Notes: a model not told the origin generated them from the sequence alone. A stretch of 64,000 nt of DNA from Larkinella humicola (GCF_008727875.1 NZ_VTWS01000004.1:1-64000), one strand, 5' to 3'; positions 40,944-50,728 are shown, numbered from the stretch's first letter. A program made the numbers and translations.

Positions 40944-42515
40944 ATGATTTTGATTGTTGATGACAGGCCGGAAAATATTTTACCTTTAAAGAAAATTCTT
41001 GAGCTGCACAGCTTTTCGGTCGATTCGGCCGAATCGGGTGAGGAAGCCCTGAAAAAAGTATTGAAGACCAACTATGCCGTTATCATTCTGGACGTTCAAA
41101 TGCCCGGAATGGATGGATTTGAAGTGGCCAACGCCATTGCCGGCTTCAGCAAAGCGAGAGATACCTCCATCATCTTTCTTTCGGCGGTCAATACCGAGAA
41201 AAAATTCATTACCAAAGGCTATACCTCTGGTGGTGTCGATTATTTAACCAAACCGGTTGATCCGGACATTCTGGTTTTAAAAGTAAAAACCCTGCATCGG
41301 CTGTATAAACAACAGCAGGAGTTAAAAGAAACCCACACGTCTTTACAGAAGGAAATCGAGGTCCGAAAGCAGGCGCAGGAAGAAATTGCCGGGCGTATGC
41401 AGGAGTTGCAATCTGTTCTGGCTTCGCTGCCTCAAATGGCGTTTACGATTGCACCGGATGGCCGGATTGAATACGTCAACGAGCACTGGTTTCAGTATTC
41501 CGTCGATTCAACGACGTTTCCGCAAACCCACGCCGACGATGACGTTTGTCCGGAGTGGGAAAACTATCTTAAAAATGGAATTGAATTTACGCGTGAAATC
41601 CGCCTGAAAGAGTTGACAACGGGTGATTATCGTTACCATTTGTTGCGCATCTTGCCCATCAAAAAACAGGGCGTACCGGTGCGCTGGGTCGGCACGTTTA
41701 CGGATATTCACCCGCAGAAACTGGCCGCGGATCTGCTCGAACAAAAAGTAGAAGCGCGAACGAAAGAACTGCTGATTAAAAATCTGGAACTGGAAAGAAG
41801 CAACCACGAATTGCAGCAGTTTACGTGGGTGGTTTCGCATGATTTAAAAGAACCGCTCCGGAAAATACAGATTCTGAACGATCTGATTAAAGAAAAATAT
41901 TTAACCGGAAATGTTGAAGCAACGTCCTACCTGGACCGCTCCATTAATTCGTCGGCGCGGATGTCTACGTTGATCAATGATTTGCTGGCCTATTCCCAAT
42001 TATCGACGCCTGCCCTGTTTCAACCGACGGATCTGAACAGTTTACTGCAAGAAATCCTGGCCGATTTTGAGGACGTCATCAGCCGGAGCAAGGCCGTGAT
42101 TACGGTCGATCCGCTGCCGGTACTGGATACCATTCCGGGGCGGATCCGTCAGGTTTTTCAAAATCTGATCAGCAATGCGCTGAAGTTCTCCAAAAAAGAA
42201 ACCGCACCGGTTATTCACATTCGGGCGGAATTAATCGAAGAAAAAGAAGTTGACAGTAAACCGTCATCCGCTGGTCGTTTTTGCCGCATCGTGGTGAGTG
42301 ACAATGGAATAGGCTTTGATGAAAAGTTTATGGATCGCATTTTTGTGATCTTTCAGCGTTTAACCGACCGGGCCAGCTACGAGGGAACCGGTATTGGCCT
42401 GGCCATTGCCAAGAAAAATATGGATAAACACAATGGACTCATTACGGCCCGAAGCCGGGTTAATGAAGGGAGCCAGTTTATTCTGATTCTGCCCGTCCAT
42501 CAGGTCAACGAATAA
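40944..42515 (+). CDS. Response regulator-PAS-histidine kinase fusion
   Basis: This 523-residue soluble protein has an N-terminal receiver (1-120; phospho-acceptor Asp50 in VIILDVQMPGMDG, Lys in YLTKPV). A coiled coil (about 125-155) precedes a PAS domain (about 155-265; FTIAPDGRIEYVNEHWFQYS). A HisKA domain with His299 (WVVSHDLKEPLRK) and an HATPase domain (N box LISNALKFSKK, DNGIGFDE, GTGIGLAIAK) follow. Having no membrane segment, it must sense cytosolic signals or receive phosphate from a partner. It is the first gene of a same-strand signalling cluster, 40 nt ahead of the large hybrid kinase. Confidence 0.93.
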   Translation: MILIVDDRPENILPLKKILELHSFSVDSAESGEEALKKVLKTNYAVIILDVQMPGMDGFEVANAIAGFSKARDTSIIFLSAVNTEKKFITKGYTSGGVDYLTKPVDPDILVLKVKTLHRLYKQQQELKETHTSLQKEIEVRKQAQEEIAGRMQELQSVLASLPQMAFTIAPDGRIEYVNEHWFQYSVDSTTFPQTHADDDVCPEWENYLKNGIEFTREIRLKELTTGDYRYHLLRILPIKKQGVPVRWVGTFTDIHPQKLAADLLEQKVEARTKELLIKNLELERSNHELQQFTWVVSHDLKEPLRKIQILNDLIKEKYLTGNVEATSYLDRSINSSARMSTLINDLLAYSQLSTPALFQPTDLNSLLQEILADFEDVISRSKAVITVDPLPVLDTIPGRIRQVFQNLISNALKFSKKETAPVIHIRAELIEEKEVDSKPSSAGRFCRIVVSDNGIGFDEKFMDRIFVIFQRLTDRASYEGTGIGLAIAKKNMDKHNGLITARSRVNEGSQFILILPVHQVNE

Positions 42516-42555
42516 AAATATTCGCCAACGATAAGCGATTTTCAAGAGCATTCCT

Positions 42556-45500
42556 ATGCCGCAAACCCTATCCAACTCCGTCATCCGGCAATTAAAAATT
42601 GTCTTTTCTATCTCCATATTCTTGCTGTTGATCAGTCTGGTGGCTTCATTTTACAGCACCCAGAAGTTGATCAGCAATTCCAAATTAGTCAACCATACCA
42701 ACCAGATCCTGATCGAGTCGGAGAACATTATTTCGTATGTGAAAGATGCAGAAACCGGCCAGCGGGGCTATTTGCTAACCCGTGACCCTACGTTTTTAAT
42801 GCCTTATGACGGGGCATACGGAAAGGTGGAAGCAAGTCATAAAACCGTGACGGATTTAACCTTCGACAACCCGGCGCAACAAAGAAATCTGGCGGAGGTG
42901 AAAGCCTTATACGATGCCAAATTTGCCCAGATGCGTCGGATTATCGAGATGACCCGCCGGGTTAGAGGATTCGCCAGTGACACCGTTGCGCGTCATACAG
43001 AAATGGTTCGGGGGAAAAAGATCATGGACGATCTTCGCGCTTTGGTCACCCGAATAAAAAGGGATGAAAACAGCCTGCTCAACGAGCGCCTGGAGCAGCA
43101 GCAAATTTACATTACCTATACGCCCTACTTATTGGTCGTGGCGGCTTTGGTCTCCATCCTGATCACGGCCAGTGCGTATATCCGCATAAAAAAAGATCTG
43201 GATACCCGCATTGCCCAACAGATAAAAGCTGAAGAAAAATACCGGGAAACCGCCGAGCGGATTTCCGTCATGGAAGACGTTACCTCCGACATTGCCGAGG
43301 GGAATTATGCGGCCCGGAGTCAGGAGAACCAGGACGATGAACTGGGCCAAATTGCCAAAGCACTCAATACGATGGCCGAGTCGCTGGAGACGACGTTCAC
43401 GGATTTAAAAAATAGAAACTGGCTGCAAGCCGGAACGGTTCAGTTAAATGAAGCCATTCGGGGCGAGCGCGATCTGGAAAAACTGGCCAATAACCTGATT
43501 GCCACGCTGACCGGTTATATCAACGCGCCGATTGGAACGGTTTATATTCTTGATGATGATTCCAGCTTCAAACTGGCCGGAACGTTTGCGGCAACGCAGG
43601 CACCGGCTAGCGTCAGCATTGGCGAAGGGCTGATCGGCGAGGTGATTAAAAGCCAAAAACCGGTGATTATTCACGACCTGCCTCCGCAGTACATCAGCGT
43701 CAATTCATCGCTGGGAAACACGCCCCCCGTCGCTCTGGTCATCGTTCCGCTGGTGTATGCCTACCGCTGTATTGGCGTGATCGAGATCGGGCTGTTGAAA
43801 AAACCGGATCCGTTGGAAGTCGAGTTTTTGGAAGCCAATCTGGAAACCATCGCCATTGGGGTCAATGCCGCGCTGGATTACGCGAAATTGCAAAACTTCC
43901 TGGAAGAAACGCAGGCTCAGTCGGAGGAATTGCAGGCCCAGCACAATGAGCTGGAAAACGTCAACGCGGAGCTGGAAGCGCAATCGCTGAAGCTCCAGGC
44001 GTCGGAAGAGGAGTTGCGGGTGCAGCAGGAAGAATTGCAGCAAACCAACGCCGAACTCGAAGAACGCAGTTTCCTGCTGGAAGAAAAGAACGAAGAAATC
44101 CAGCGAAAAGCCGAAGAACTGGAGCTAACGACGCGGTATAAGTCGGAGTTTCTGGCCAATATGTCGCACGAACTCCGGACGCCCCTCAACTCGATCCTGC
44201 TTCTGAGCCGGTTACTGGCCGAGAACAACGAGGAAAATCTGTCGGACGACCAGATCGACTACGCCAAAGTGATTCAGTCGTCCGGCAACGGCTTACTGGG
44301 GCTGATTGACGAAATTCTGGATCTTTCCAAAATCGAGGCTGGTCAGATGAAGCTCGAATACCTGGATGTTTCGCTGCCCGAAATAACCGATGAGCTTCAG
44401 GCGCTGTTTGCTCCGCTGGCGAAAGAAAAAGGCCTGGACTTTACCATTACCGTCGAGAAAACGGTGCCTTCGGTCATTGAAACCGATAAAATGCGGCTGG
44501 GGCAGATTCTGAAAAACCTGATTTCCAATGCGCTCAAGTTTACCTCGAAAGGCGGTGTTACACTGACAGTAAAACGATTGACGCCGACGGATTCGACGCT
44601 CAGTTTTGTGGTGAAAGACACCGGGATTGGGATTCCTCCCGAAAAACAGCAGCTAATTTTTGAAGCCTTTCAGCAAGCCGATGGCTCCACCAAGCGAAAG
44701 TACGGCGGAACCGGTTTGGGCCTGTCCATCAGCCGCGAACTGGCGAAACTGCTGGGGGGCGAAATTGTACTTTCCAGTAAAGTGAATGAGGGAAGCGAGT
44801 TCACCGTGAACATTCCGGTATCAGCTAAACCGTCGGATGCGATTTCAGGAAGTCCGGCCCCGTATGTAACCCGCAGCCCGGAGCCGACACCCGTCAAAGA
44901 GGTCGAACCGGCGAATAAATACCTCAGCACCACCATTCCGGAAAGCATCCCCGACGACCGCAACGCTATTACGGAGCGGGATAAAACCATTCTGATTGTG
45001 GAAGACGACACGAACTTTGCCAAATCGCTGCTCGATTATTCCCGCCGGAAAGGGTATAAAGGCATCGTGGCCGTTCGGGGAGATGAAGGCCTGAAACTGG
45101 CGGGCATCTACAAACCGCTCGGTATTTTGCTGGACATTCAGTTGCCCATCATGAGCGGCTGGCAGGTGATGGATGCGCTGAAAGCCGATCCGCAAACCCG
45201 GCACATTCCGGTGCACATCATGTCGTCGCACAAATTGAAAAACGAAAGTTTGCTGAAAGGAGCCGTCGATTTTGTGGATAAACCGGTGGCGTATGAGCAA
45301 ATGCACGAAGTATTTAAAAAGATTGAATACGTATTGAACCGGACGAGCAAAAAAGTCCTGATCATTGAAGATAACCCCCGGCACGCCAAAGCATTATCGT
45401 ATTTTCTGGAGACTTTTAACATTCATTCGGAATTGCGAAGCAACGTGTCGGAAGGCGTCACTGCCCTGCAGCAGGATGAAATTGACTGCGTGATTCTGGA

Positions 45501-46158
45501 TATGGGCATTCCGGATGTAAAAGCGTATGAAATGCTGGAAGAAGCCAAGAAAAATCCGGGTCTGGAAAGCCTGCCGATCATCATCTTTACCGGCAAAAGC
45601 CTGTCATTGGCCGAGGAACTGAAAATCAAAAAATATGCTGACTCCATTATTATAAAAACCGCCCATTCGTACCAGCGGATGCTGGATGAGGTGTCGCTTT
45701 TTCTGCATCTGGTGGAAGACACGAAAAAAACTGATGCGACCGGCGATTATAAAAAACTGGGGGCTTTGAGTCAGGTATTGGCCAACAAAACCGTATTGAT
45801 AGCCGACGACGACGTGCGGAATATTTTCTCCCTTTCGAAGGCGCTGGAGAACTATAAAATGAACGTCATCACGGCGCTGGACGGGAAAGAAGCGTTTCAG
45901 AAATTGCAGGAAAATCCGGCGATCGATGTCGTTTTGCTGGATATGATGATGCCCCAAATGGATGGGTATGAAACCGCTAAAAAAATCCGGGAAAACTACC
46001 AGTGGAAGAACCTGCCGGTTATCGCCGTGACGGCCAAAGCCATGACCGGCGACCGCGAAAAGTGCATTCAGGCGGGCGCATCCGATTACATTACCAAGCC
46101 GGTGGACATCGATCAACTGATGTCTTTGTTACGGGTCTGGCTCTATGAACGTTCCTGA
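42556..46158 (+). CDS. CHASE3-HAMP-GAF hybrid histidine kinase with three receivers
   Basis: This 1200-residue protein has TM1 near residues 12-32, then a CHASE3 periplasmic domain (ENIISYVKDAETGQRGYLLTRDPTFL). TM2 (about 183-203), HAMP (about 205-280) and GAF (about 290-440) follow. A strongly regular coiled coil of EELQxQxxELE repeats spans about 445-525. His538 in FLANMSHELRTPLNS is the kinase site, with N box, DTGIGIPPE and GGTGLGLSIS following. Three receivers follow, with Asp860, Asp982 and Asp1129. The multi-receiver layout allows several phospho-outputs. The linked CheR and CheB suggest the coiled coil may be methylated. Confidence 0.94.
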   Translation: MPQTLSNSVIRQLKIVFSISIFLLLISLVASFYSTQKLISNSKLVNHTNQILIESENIISYVKDAETGQRGYLLTRDPTFLMPYDGAYGKVEASHKTVTDLTFDNPAQQRNLAEVKALYDAKFAQMRRIIEMTRRVRGFASDTVARHTEMVRGKKIMDDLRALVTRIKRDENSLLNERLEQQQIYITYTPYLLVVAALVSILITASAYIRIKKDLDTRIAQQIKAEEKYRETAERISVMEDVTSDIAEGNYAARSQENQDDELGQIAKALNTMAESLETTFTDLKNRNWLQAGTVQLNEAIRGERDLEKLANNLIATLTGYINAPIGTVYILDDDSSFKLAGTFAATQAPASVSIGEGLIGEVIKSQKPVIIHDLPPQYISVNSSLGNTPPVALVIVPLVYAYRCIGVIEIGLLKKPDPLEVEFLEANLETIAIGVNAALDYAKLQNFLEETQAQSEELQAQHNELENVNAELEAQSLKLQASEEELRVQQEELQQTNAELEERSFLLEEKNEEIQRKAEELELTTRYKSEFLANMSHELRTPLNSILLLSRLLAENNEENLSDDQIDYAKVIQSSGNGLLGLIDEILDLSKIEAGQMKLEYLDVSLPEITDELQALFAPLAKEKGLDFTITVEKTVPSVIETDKMRLGQILKNLISNALKFTSKGGVTLTVKRLTPTDSTLSFVVKDTGIGIPPEKQQLIFEAFQQADGSTKRKYGGTGLGLSISRELAKLLGGEIVLSSKVNEGSEFTVNIPVSAKPSDAISGSPAPYVTRSPEPTPVKEVEPANKYLSTTIPESIPDDRNAITERDKTILIVEDDTNFAKSLLDYSRRKGYKGIVAVRGDEGLKLAGIYKPLGILLDIQLPIMSGWQVMDALKADPQTRHIPVHIMSSHKLKNESLLKGAVDFVDKPVAYEQMHEVFKKIEYVLNRTSKKVLIIEDNPRHAKALSYFLETFNIHSELRSNVSEGVTALQQDEIDCVILDMGIPDVKAYEMLEEAKKNPGLESLPIIIFTGKSLSLAEELKIKKYADSIIIKTAHSYQRMLDEVSLFLHLVEDTKKTDATGDYKKLGALSQVLANKTVLIADDDVRNIFSLSKALENYKMNVITALDGKEAFQKLQENPAIDVVLLDMMMPQMDGYETAKKIRENYQWKNLPVIAVTAKAMTGDREKCIQAGASDYITKPVDIDQLMSLLRVWLYERS

Positions 46159-46203
46159 AACGGGCTTTTCGCGGGGTGAATAGAATTCAATAAAAAGGAG
46201 ATC

Positions 46204-46569
46204 ATGGGTAAAAAAAGGGTATTGATTATTGACGACGATTCACGGAATATTTTTGCCCTGAGCGCCACCTTACGGGCGAAAGCCTTCGATTGCATTTCGT
46301 GTACGAATGCACCGGATGCCCTCGACCTTCTGAAAACCGATGAAGAGGTTGACGTGATTCTGATCGATATGATGATGCCGGAAATGGACGGTTACGAAGC
46401 CATTCCGCGCATCAAAAACATCGAAAAGAGAGCCAAAACCCCCATTTTTGCGGTGACGGCGCAGGCCATGGTCGGCGACCGGGAAAAATGCCTGCGGGCC
46501 GGCGCGACGGAGTATATTTCGAAACCAGTGGATGTCGATCGGCTGTTGCAACTGCTGTCACGTGTTTAA
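46204..46569 (+). CDS. Stand-alone response regulator receiver
   Basis: This 121-residue single receiver domain has the acid pair IIDDDSRN, phospho-acceptor Asp in VILIDMMMPEMDGYEA, Thr/Ala switch in FAVTAQAM and Lys in YISKPVD. No output domain. It is very similar to the third receiver of the preceding kinase (both contain MVGDREKC/MTGDREKC), indicating duplication. It has one of the clearest ribosome sites in the window, AAGGAG, 6 nt before ATG. It probably acts as a phosphate shuttle or sink in the cluster. Confidence 0.95.
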   Translation: MGKKRVLIIDDDSRNIFALSATLRAKAFDCISCTNAPDALDLLKTDEEVDVILIDMMMPEMDGYEAIPRIKNIEKRAKTPIFAVTAQAMVGDREKCLRAGATEYISKPVDVDRLLQLLSRV

Positions 46570-46579
46570 TCACTGGAGG

Positions 46580-47389
46580 ATGATCGAAGAGGCTGACATT
46601 GATTTGGTGTTGAATGACCTGTTTGAAGTATACGGCTATGACTTCACCAACTACGCGCGGGCATCGTTGAAACGCCGGATAAGCCGGTTATTTCTGCTGG
46701 ATAAGTTCCCCAGTTTTGCCGAGTTTCGATACCGCCTGAAGTCCGATCCGGGATACCTGAAACGGGTGATCGAAGGGTTGACGGTAACGGTTACCGAAAT
46801 GTTCCGGGACCCGCTGTTTTATAAAGCATTGCGAACGGAAATCGTACCGACCCTGGCGGCCAAACCGTTCATTCGGATCTGGCACGCGGGCTGTTCGACC
46901 GGGGAAGAAGTGTTTTCGATGGCGATTGTGTTGAAAGAAGCCAATTTGCTCCACAAATCCTTGCTGTATGCGACGGATTTAAACCCGCAGGTTCTTGAAA
47001 AAGCGCGCCGAGGGGTTTTTCCGTTGGTTCAAATGAAACAGTACTCAGAAAATTACATCGAATCGGGCGGGAAAAATGATTTTTCGGCGTATTATACGGC
47101 GCAATACGGGCAGGTTAAGTTTGAGGAATCATTAGCCGAAAAAATGATCTTTTCGACGCACAATTTAGTTTCCGACCGGTCTTTCAATGAGTTCGATCTT
47201 ATTCTGTGTCGTAATGTGTTGATCTATTTCGACAAACCGTTGCAGGAACGAACGTTAAACCTGTTCGACGAAAGCATCGGAACGCTGGGTTATCTGGCGT
47301 TAGGCTCGAAAGAAACGTTGAATTTCTCATCCATTAAAGCAAAATACCGGCAGTTGAATAAAGAAAAAATATGGCGGAAAATAGGCTGA
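46580..47389 (+). CDS. CheR-type protein-glutamate methyltransferase
   Basis: This 269-residue SAM-dependent methyltransferase has the CheR N-terminal helical domain (about 1-75; DFTNYARASLKRRISRL). The catalytic domain carries HAGCSTGEEVFSMAIVL (SAM site), LLYATDLNPQVLEKAR and DLILCRNVLIYFD. CheR usually methylates glutamates in chemoreceptors, but no chemoreceptor, CheA or CheW is in this window. GGAGG directly abuts the ATG, leaving no spacing. It overlaps the CheB gene by 19 nt. The likely local substrate is the coiled coil of the hybrid kinase; this is inferred. Confidence 0.93.
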   Translation: MIEEADIDLVLNDLFEVYGYDFTNYARASLKRRISRLFLLDKFPSFAEFRYRLKSDPGYLKRVIEGLTVTVTEMFRDPLFYKALRTEIVPTLAAKPFIRIWHAGCSTGEEVFSMAIVLKEANLLHKSLLYATDLNPQVLEKARRGVFPLVQMKQYSENYIESGGKNDFSAYYTAQYGQVKFEESLAEKMIFSTHNLVSDRSFNEFDLILCRNVLIYFDKPLQERTLNLFDESIGTLGYLALGSKETLNFSSIKAKYRQLNKEKIWRKIG

Positions 47390-47961
47390 CCACCTCTTTT
47401 AAAGCCGTCGTTATCGGCGGTTCGGCCGGGAGTATCGAAGTCTTGTTAAAATTACTTCCGGCCTTAGCTTCACCCTTGCCAGTGGCCCTTATGATCGTCC
47501 TGCATCGCAAAAATTCGACGGATTCGTCGCTGGCCGATCTGTTGTCTTCCAAAACGATGATTCCGCTTCACGAAGTCGAAGACAAAGATCCGGTACTTCC
47601 CGGGGCTATCTACCTGGCTCCGGCAGATTATCATCTTTTGATTGAAAAAGACGAAGTGTTTTCGCTGGATGATTCCGAGAAGGTAAACTACAGCCGTCCC
47701 TCGCTGGATGTGACGTTTGAATCGGCCGCCGATGTCTACGGTTCTTCGCTGGTTGGCATTCTTCTGTCAGGCGCCAATGCCGACGGCACCGCCGGATTGA
47801 ATCTCATTAAAGCGAGGGGAGGAGTGCTTATTGCTCAGAAACCGGCAACCGCTCAGGCCGCTTTTATGCCCCAGCACGCCATTCTGCATGCTCCCATCGA
47901 CCGGGTGTTGGATGTCGATGAAATGGCGGTTTTCATCAATTCGCTCAACCGGCCCAACTAA
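47371..47961 (+). CDS. CheB-type protein-glutamate methylesterase (no receiver domain)
   Basis: This 196-residue methylesterase is only the catalytic domain of CheB. The triad is Ser18 in VIGGSAGSIE, His45 in IVLHRKNS and Asp138 in SGANADGTAGL. The receiver that normally gates CheB is missing, so control may come from the stand-alone receiver gene two places upstream. It overlaps the CheR gene and is the last gene of the cluster. The pair could reversibly methylate the neighbouring kinase. Confidence 0.93.
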   Translation: MAENRLTTSFKAVVIGGSAGSIEVLLKLLPALASPLPVALMIVLHRKNSTDSSLADLLSSKTMIPLHEVEDKDPVLPGAIYLAPADYHLLIEKDEVFSLDDSEKVNYSRPSLDVTFESAADVYGSSLVGILLSGANADGTAGLNLIKARGGVLIAQKPATAQAAFMPQHAILHAPIDRVLDVDEMAVFINSLNRPN

Positions 47962-47974
47962 GCGAAAACCGGTT

Positions 47975-48751
47975 TTATTGTTCTTCCACGTTACCCGCTC
48001 CCAATTCCTGAAACAACGTTTGCCAATACTGTGTCACGGCCGGATTGTTTTCTTTCACCGACGCATTCGGTGCAAACGGCAGAATCATCGACACCTCCGG
48101 ACTGCCAATCGTGTAACGTTTCAATTGTTCGGCATCGGCTTTGGCCCAGCTATCTGCCTGCGCATTGTCTTTGGGGGGGGTTTTGTGAAAATCCCGGCGA
48201 CCGGCACTGTATACGCTCTCGACCATGTCGCTGAGGTAATACACTTTGACGGTGGCACCGCTCTCGTTGGCTTTGGCAATTACGGGCAAGCTGGCCCAGA
48301 TATCGGTTTCCTTGTTCGACGACGACGCGTTCGGTGCGGCCAGTTGCTGCAAAACGCGCTGACGGATGGCGGCTTTTTCACGGCCCAGCGACAAATCGAA
48401 ACTGGTTTGGGCGGCTTCGCGGTCGGTGGCGTTGGCACTGCTGATGTCTTCCATTTCGGAGCGGGCGGTCACCGACAAGGCGCGGGCTTTCGACGTGTTT
48501 TCGTGGATGAAATAGACGTCGAGTTTATCGCCCTTGTTGCGGATGTTTTGCTCGATGATCTCGTTGACTGCGCCCTGGTATTTCTGGGAAACAAAGGCTT
48601 TGTTGGCATTGACGCTGACGGATTTGTCGAGGAAAATCAGCGTGTAAAGCGGTTCAGCTTTCGCCGTGGTGGGGTCCGCTTCCTTGCTGTTGTCGGACGA
48701 GCAGGCTGCGAGTGTGAGGAGCAACACGCAGCTAAAAAGAAAATTTTTCAT
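47975..48751 (-). CDS. VWA-like lipoprotein
   Basis: This 258-residue lipoprotein has lipobox LAAC with Cys17. The mature N-terminus YTLIFLDKSVSVN carries a DxSxS metal-adhesion motif of the von Willebrand A type, and the alternating hydrophobic strands (KLDVYFIHENT, ATVKVYYLSDMV) support a VWA/Rossmann-like fold. Eight consecutive C on the coding strand (48173-48180) encode Pro-Pro. The gene is convergent with cheB (13 nt apart). Function unknown. Confidence 0.75.
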   Translation of the reverse strand: MKNFLFSCVLLLTLAACSSDNSKEADPTTAKAEPLYTLIFLDKSVSVNANKAFVSQKYQGAVNEIIEQNIRNKGDKLDVYFIHENTSKARALSVTARSEMEDISSANATDREAAQTSFDLSLGREKAAIRQRVLQQLAAPNASSSNKETDIWASLPVIAKANESGATVKVYYLSDMVESVYSAGRRDFHKTPPKDNAQADSWAKADAEQLKRYTIGSPEVSMILPFAPNASVKENNPAVTQYWQTLFQELGAGNVEEQ

Positions 48752-49017
48752 AAGAGCTTAACAGTCATCCGATTTTCGGGGCCAAATCGTCGGGCCGGTG
48801 AAAGATCGGAAAATGGTTTTTTGTAAAACGTCGCCTACGGTGAGTTGTTTGCCTTTGGGGTACCTGATCCGTAATAATTTGTACTTTATCTTTCAATAGT
48901 TATCTGAATCACAGCTTTTTCCGGTTGACGATGAAAACCGTGTTTCCGAAAATCAAATGTACCAACAAACTCTGTATCTTGCTTACTCTGCTGATTCATC
49001 AACCCCCTCCTTACGGT

Positions 49018-50649
49018 ATGAACCGCGTTTTTACCCGACTGTTCACGTTCGTCGTCGTCCTCATTTCCCTTTCCCGCCTACAGGCTCAGGTCACCAATGC
49101 ACCCGCCCGCAACGAAGGCGATGGCCCCCACAAACGGCTCATTATCCGGGGCGTTACGCTCATCAACAGCACCGGAGCCCCCCCGGTGGGGCCGGTCGAC
49201 ATTGTGGTGGAGAAAAACCGCATCACCCAGATCCGGCAGGTCGGCTTTCCCGGCGTTCCGATCGACGCGGCCCGACGTCCGCAGGCCGGTGCGGGCGACA
49301 AAGAACTGAATTGCGAAGGCATGTATTTGATGCCCGGGTTTGTCGATATGCACGGCCACATTGGCGGCAAGGCGCAGGGAACGCCCTCCGAATACGTTTT
49401 CAAGCTGTGGCTCGGCCATGGCATCACCACCATTCGCGATCCGTCGGCGGGCAACGGCCTCGACTGGGTGCTCGACCATCGGGGAAAAAGCGAGCGCAAC
49501 GAAATTACGGCCCCGCGCATCAAAGCCTATACGTCGTTTGGAATGGGAGCCAAAGAAACCATTTCGACGCCGGAACAGGCCCGCGCCTGGGTGCGCGAGA
49601 ACGCTAAAAAAGGAGCCGATGGCATCAAGTTTTTTGGGGCTGAACCGGAAGTATTCAAGGCGGCTTTGGAAGAAAACAAAAAACTGGGACTGCGCTCGGC
49701 CTGCCACCACGCCCAACTGGAAGTGGCCCGGATGAACGCGCTGGCGACGGCCAAAGCCGGTCTGACGTCGATGGAACACTGGTATGGGTTGCCCGAAGCG
49801 CTGTTTGAAGACAAAACCATTCAGACCTATCCCGCTGATTACAATTACAACAACGAGCAAAACCGCTTCGAAGAAGCTGGCAAGCTCTGGCAACAAGCTG
49901 CCAAACCGGGAACGGAAAAGTGGAACAAGGTGATGGACGAACTGATTGCGCTCGATTTCACCATCGACCCGACGTTCAACATCTACGAAGCCAACCGCGA
50001 ACTGATGCTGGCCCGCCGGGCCGAGTGGCACGACGAGTATACGCTCCCGGCCCTCTGGCGGTTTTACGGCCCCAGCCGGATTTCGCACGGTTCCTACTGG
50101 CACAACTGGGGAACGGAGCAGGAAGTAACCTGGAAACGCAACTACCAGCTCTGGATGGCGTTTATTAACGAATACAAAAACCGCGGTGGCCGCGTCACGG
50201 CGGGGTCCGATTCCGGGTTCATTTACCAACTCTACGGTTTTGCCTACATCCGCGAACTGGAACTGCTGCGCGAAGCCGGTTTTCACCCACTCGAAGTCAT
50301 CCGGGCAGCCACGCTGAAAGGTGCCGAAGCACTCGGGATGGCCGATCAGATTGGTTCCGTGGAAGTCGGGAAGCTGGCTGATTTCGTGATTACCGAAGAA
50401 AACCCGCTGGCCAATCTGAAGGTTCTCTACGGCACCGGCGCGATTCACCTGAATGATAAAAATGAAGTGACGCGGGTCGGCGGGGTAAAATACACCGTGA
50501 AAGACGGAATTGTCTACGACGCCAAGCAACTGCTGGCCGACGTGAAGAAGATCGTGGCCGACGCCAAACTGAAAGAAAACTTCGAAATCACGCAGCCCGG
50601 TGTGGCTCCGAAAGCCGGGAAACTGTCGGGAGCAAAACCGCAGGAGTGA
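49018..50649 (+). CDS. Secreted amidohydrolase
   Basis: This 543-residue metal-dependent hydrolase of the amidohydrolase superfamily has a signal peptide ending SRLQAQ. The metal-binding motifs are GFVDMHGHIGG (HxH), a possible Lys in GIKFFGAE, His in SACHHAQLE and TSMEHWYG, and Asp in TAGSDSGF. A short beta-sandwich surrounds the barrel, with GSVEVGKLADFVITEENPLANL near the end typical of imidazolonepropionase-like enzymes. ATG at 49018 gives a normal signal peptide; an upstream ATG at 48931 would add a second hydrophobic stretch. The substrate may be a cyclic amide, peptide or xenobiotic. Confidence 0.88.
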   Translation: MNRVFTRLFTFVVVLISLSRLQAQVTNAPARNEGDGPHKRLIIRGVTLINSTGAPPVGPVDIVVEKNRITQIRQVGFPGVPIDAARRPQAGAGDKELNCEGMYLMPGFVDMHGHIGGKAQGTPSEYVFKLWLGHGITTIRDPSAGNGLDWVLDHRGKSERNEITAPRIKAYTSFGMGAKETISTPEQARAWVRENAKKGADGIKFFGAEPEVFKAALEENKKLGLRSACHHAQLEVARMNALATAKAGLTSMEHWYGLPEALFEDKTIQTYPADYNYNNEQNRFEEAGKLWQQAAKPGTEKWNKVMDELIALDFTIDPTFNIYEANRELMLARRAEWHDEYTLPALWRFYGPSRISHGSYWHNWGTEQEVTWKRNYQLWMAFINEYKNRGGRVTAGSDSGFIYQLYGFAYIRELELLREAGFHPLEVIRAATLKGAEALGMADQIGSVEVGKLADFVITEENPLANLKVLYGTGAIHLNDKNEVTRVGGVKYTVKDGIVYDAKQLLADVKKIVADAKLKENFEITQPGVAPKAGKLSGAKPQE

Positions 50650-50686
50650 GTCGGCGACCTGGTTGAGGGTACACTATTCCATACCT

Positions 50687-50728
50687 ATTAAATAAGGGCT
50701 TTCTGGATCCAGAAAGCCCTTATTTAAT
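50687..50728. terminator. Perfect 42-bp palindrome, bidirectional terminator
   Basis: Two 21-base arms, starting ATTAAATAAGGGCTTTCTG, are exact reverse complements with no spacer. It lies between the convergent amidohydrolase and second DinB genes, and its right arm contains the DinB stop codon. A/T-rich outer parts give U-runs on both strands. Confidence 0.9.

Noticed and set aside
49078-50529. Long minus-strand frame opposite the amidohydrolase
   Set aside because: No domain; codon pattern follows the plus-strand gene.
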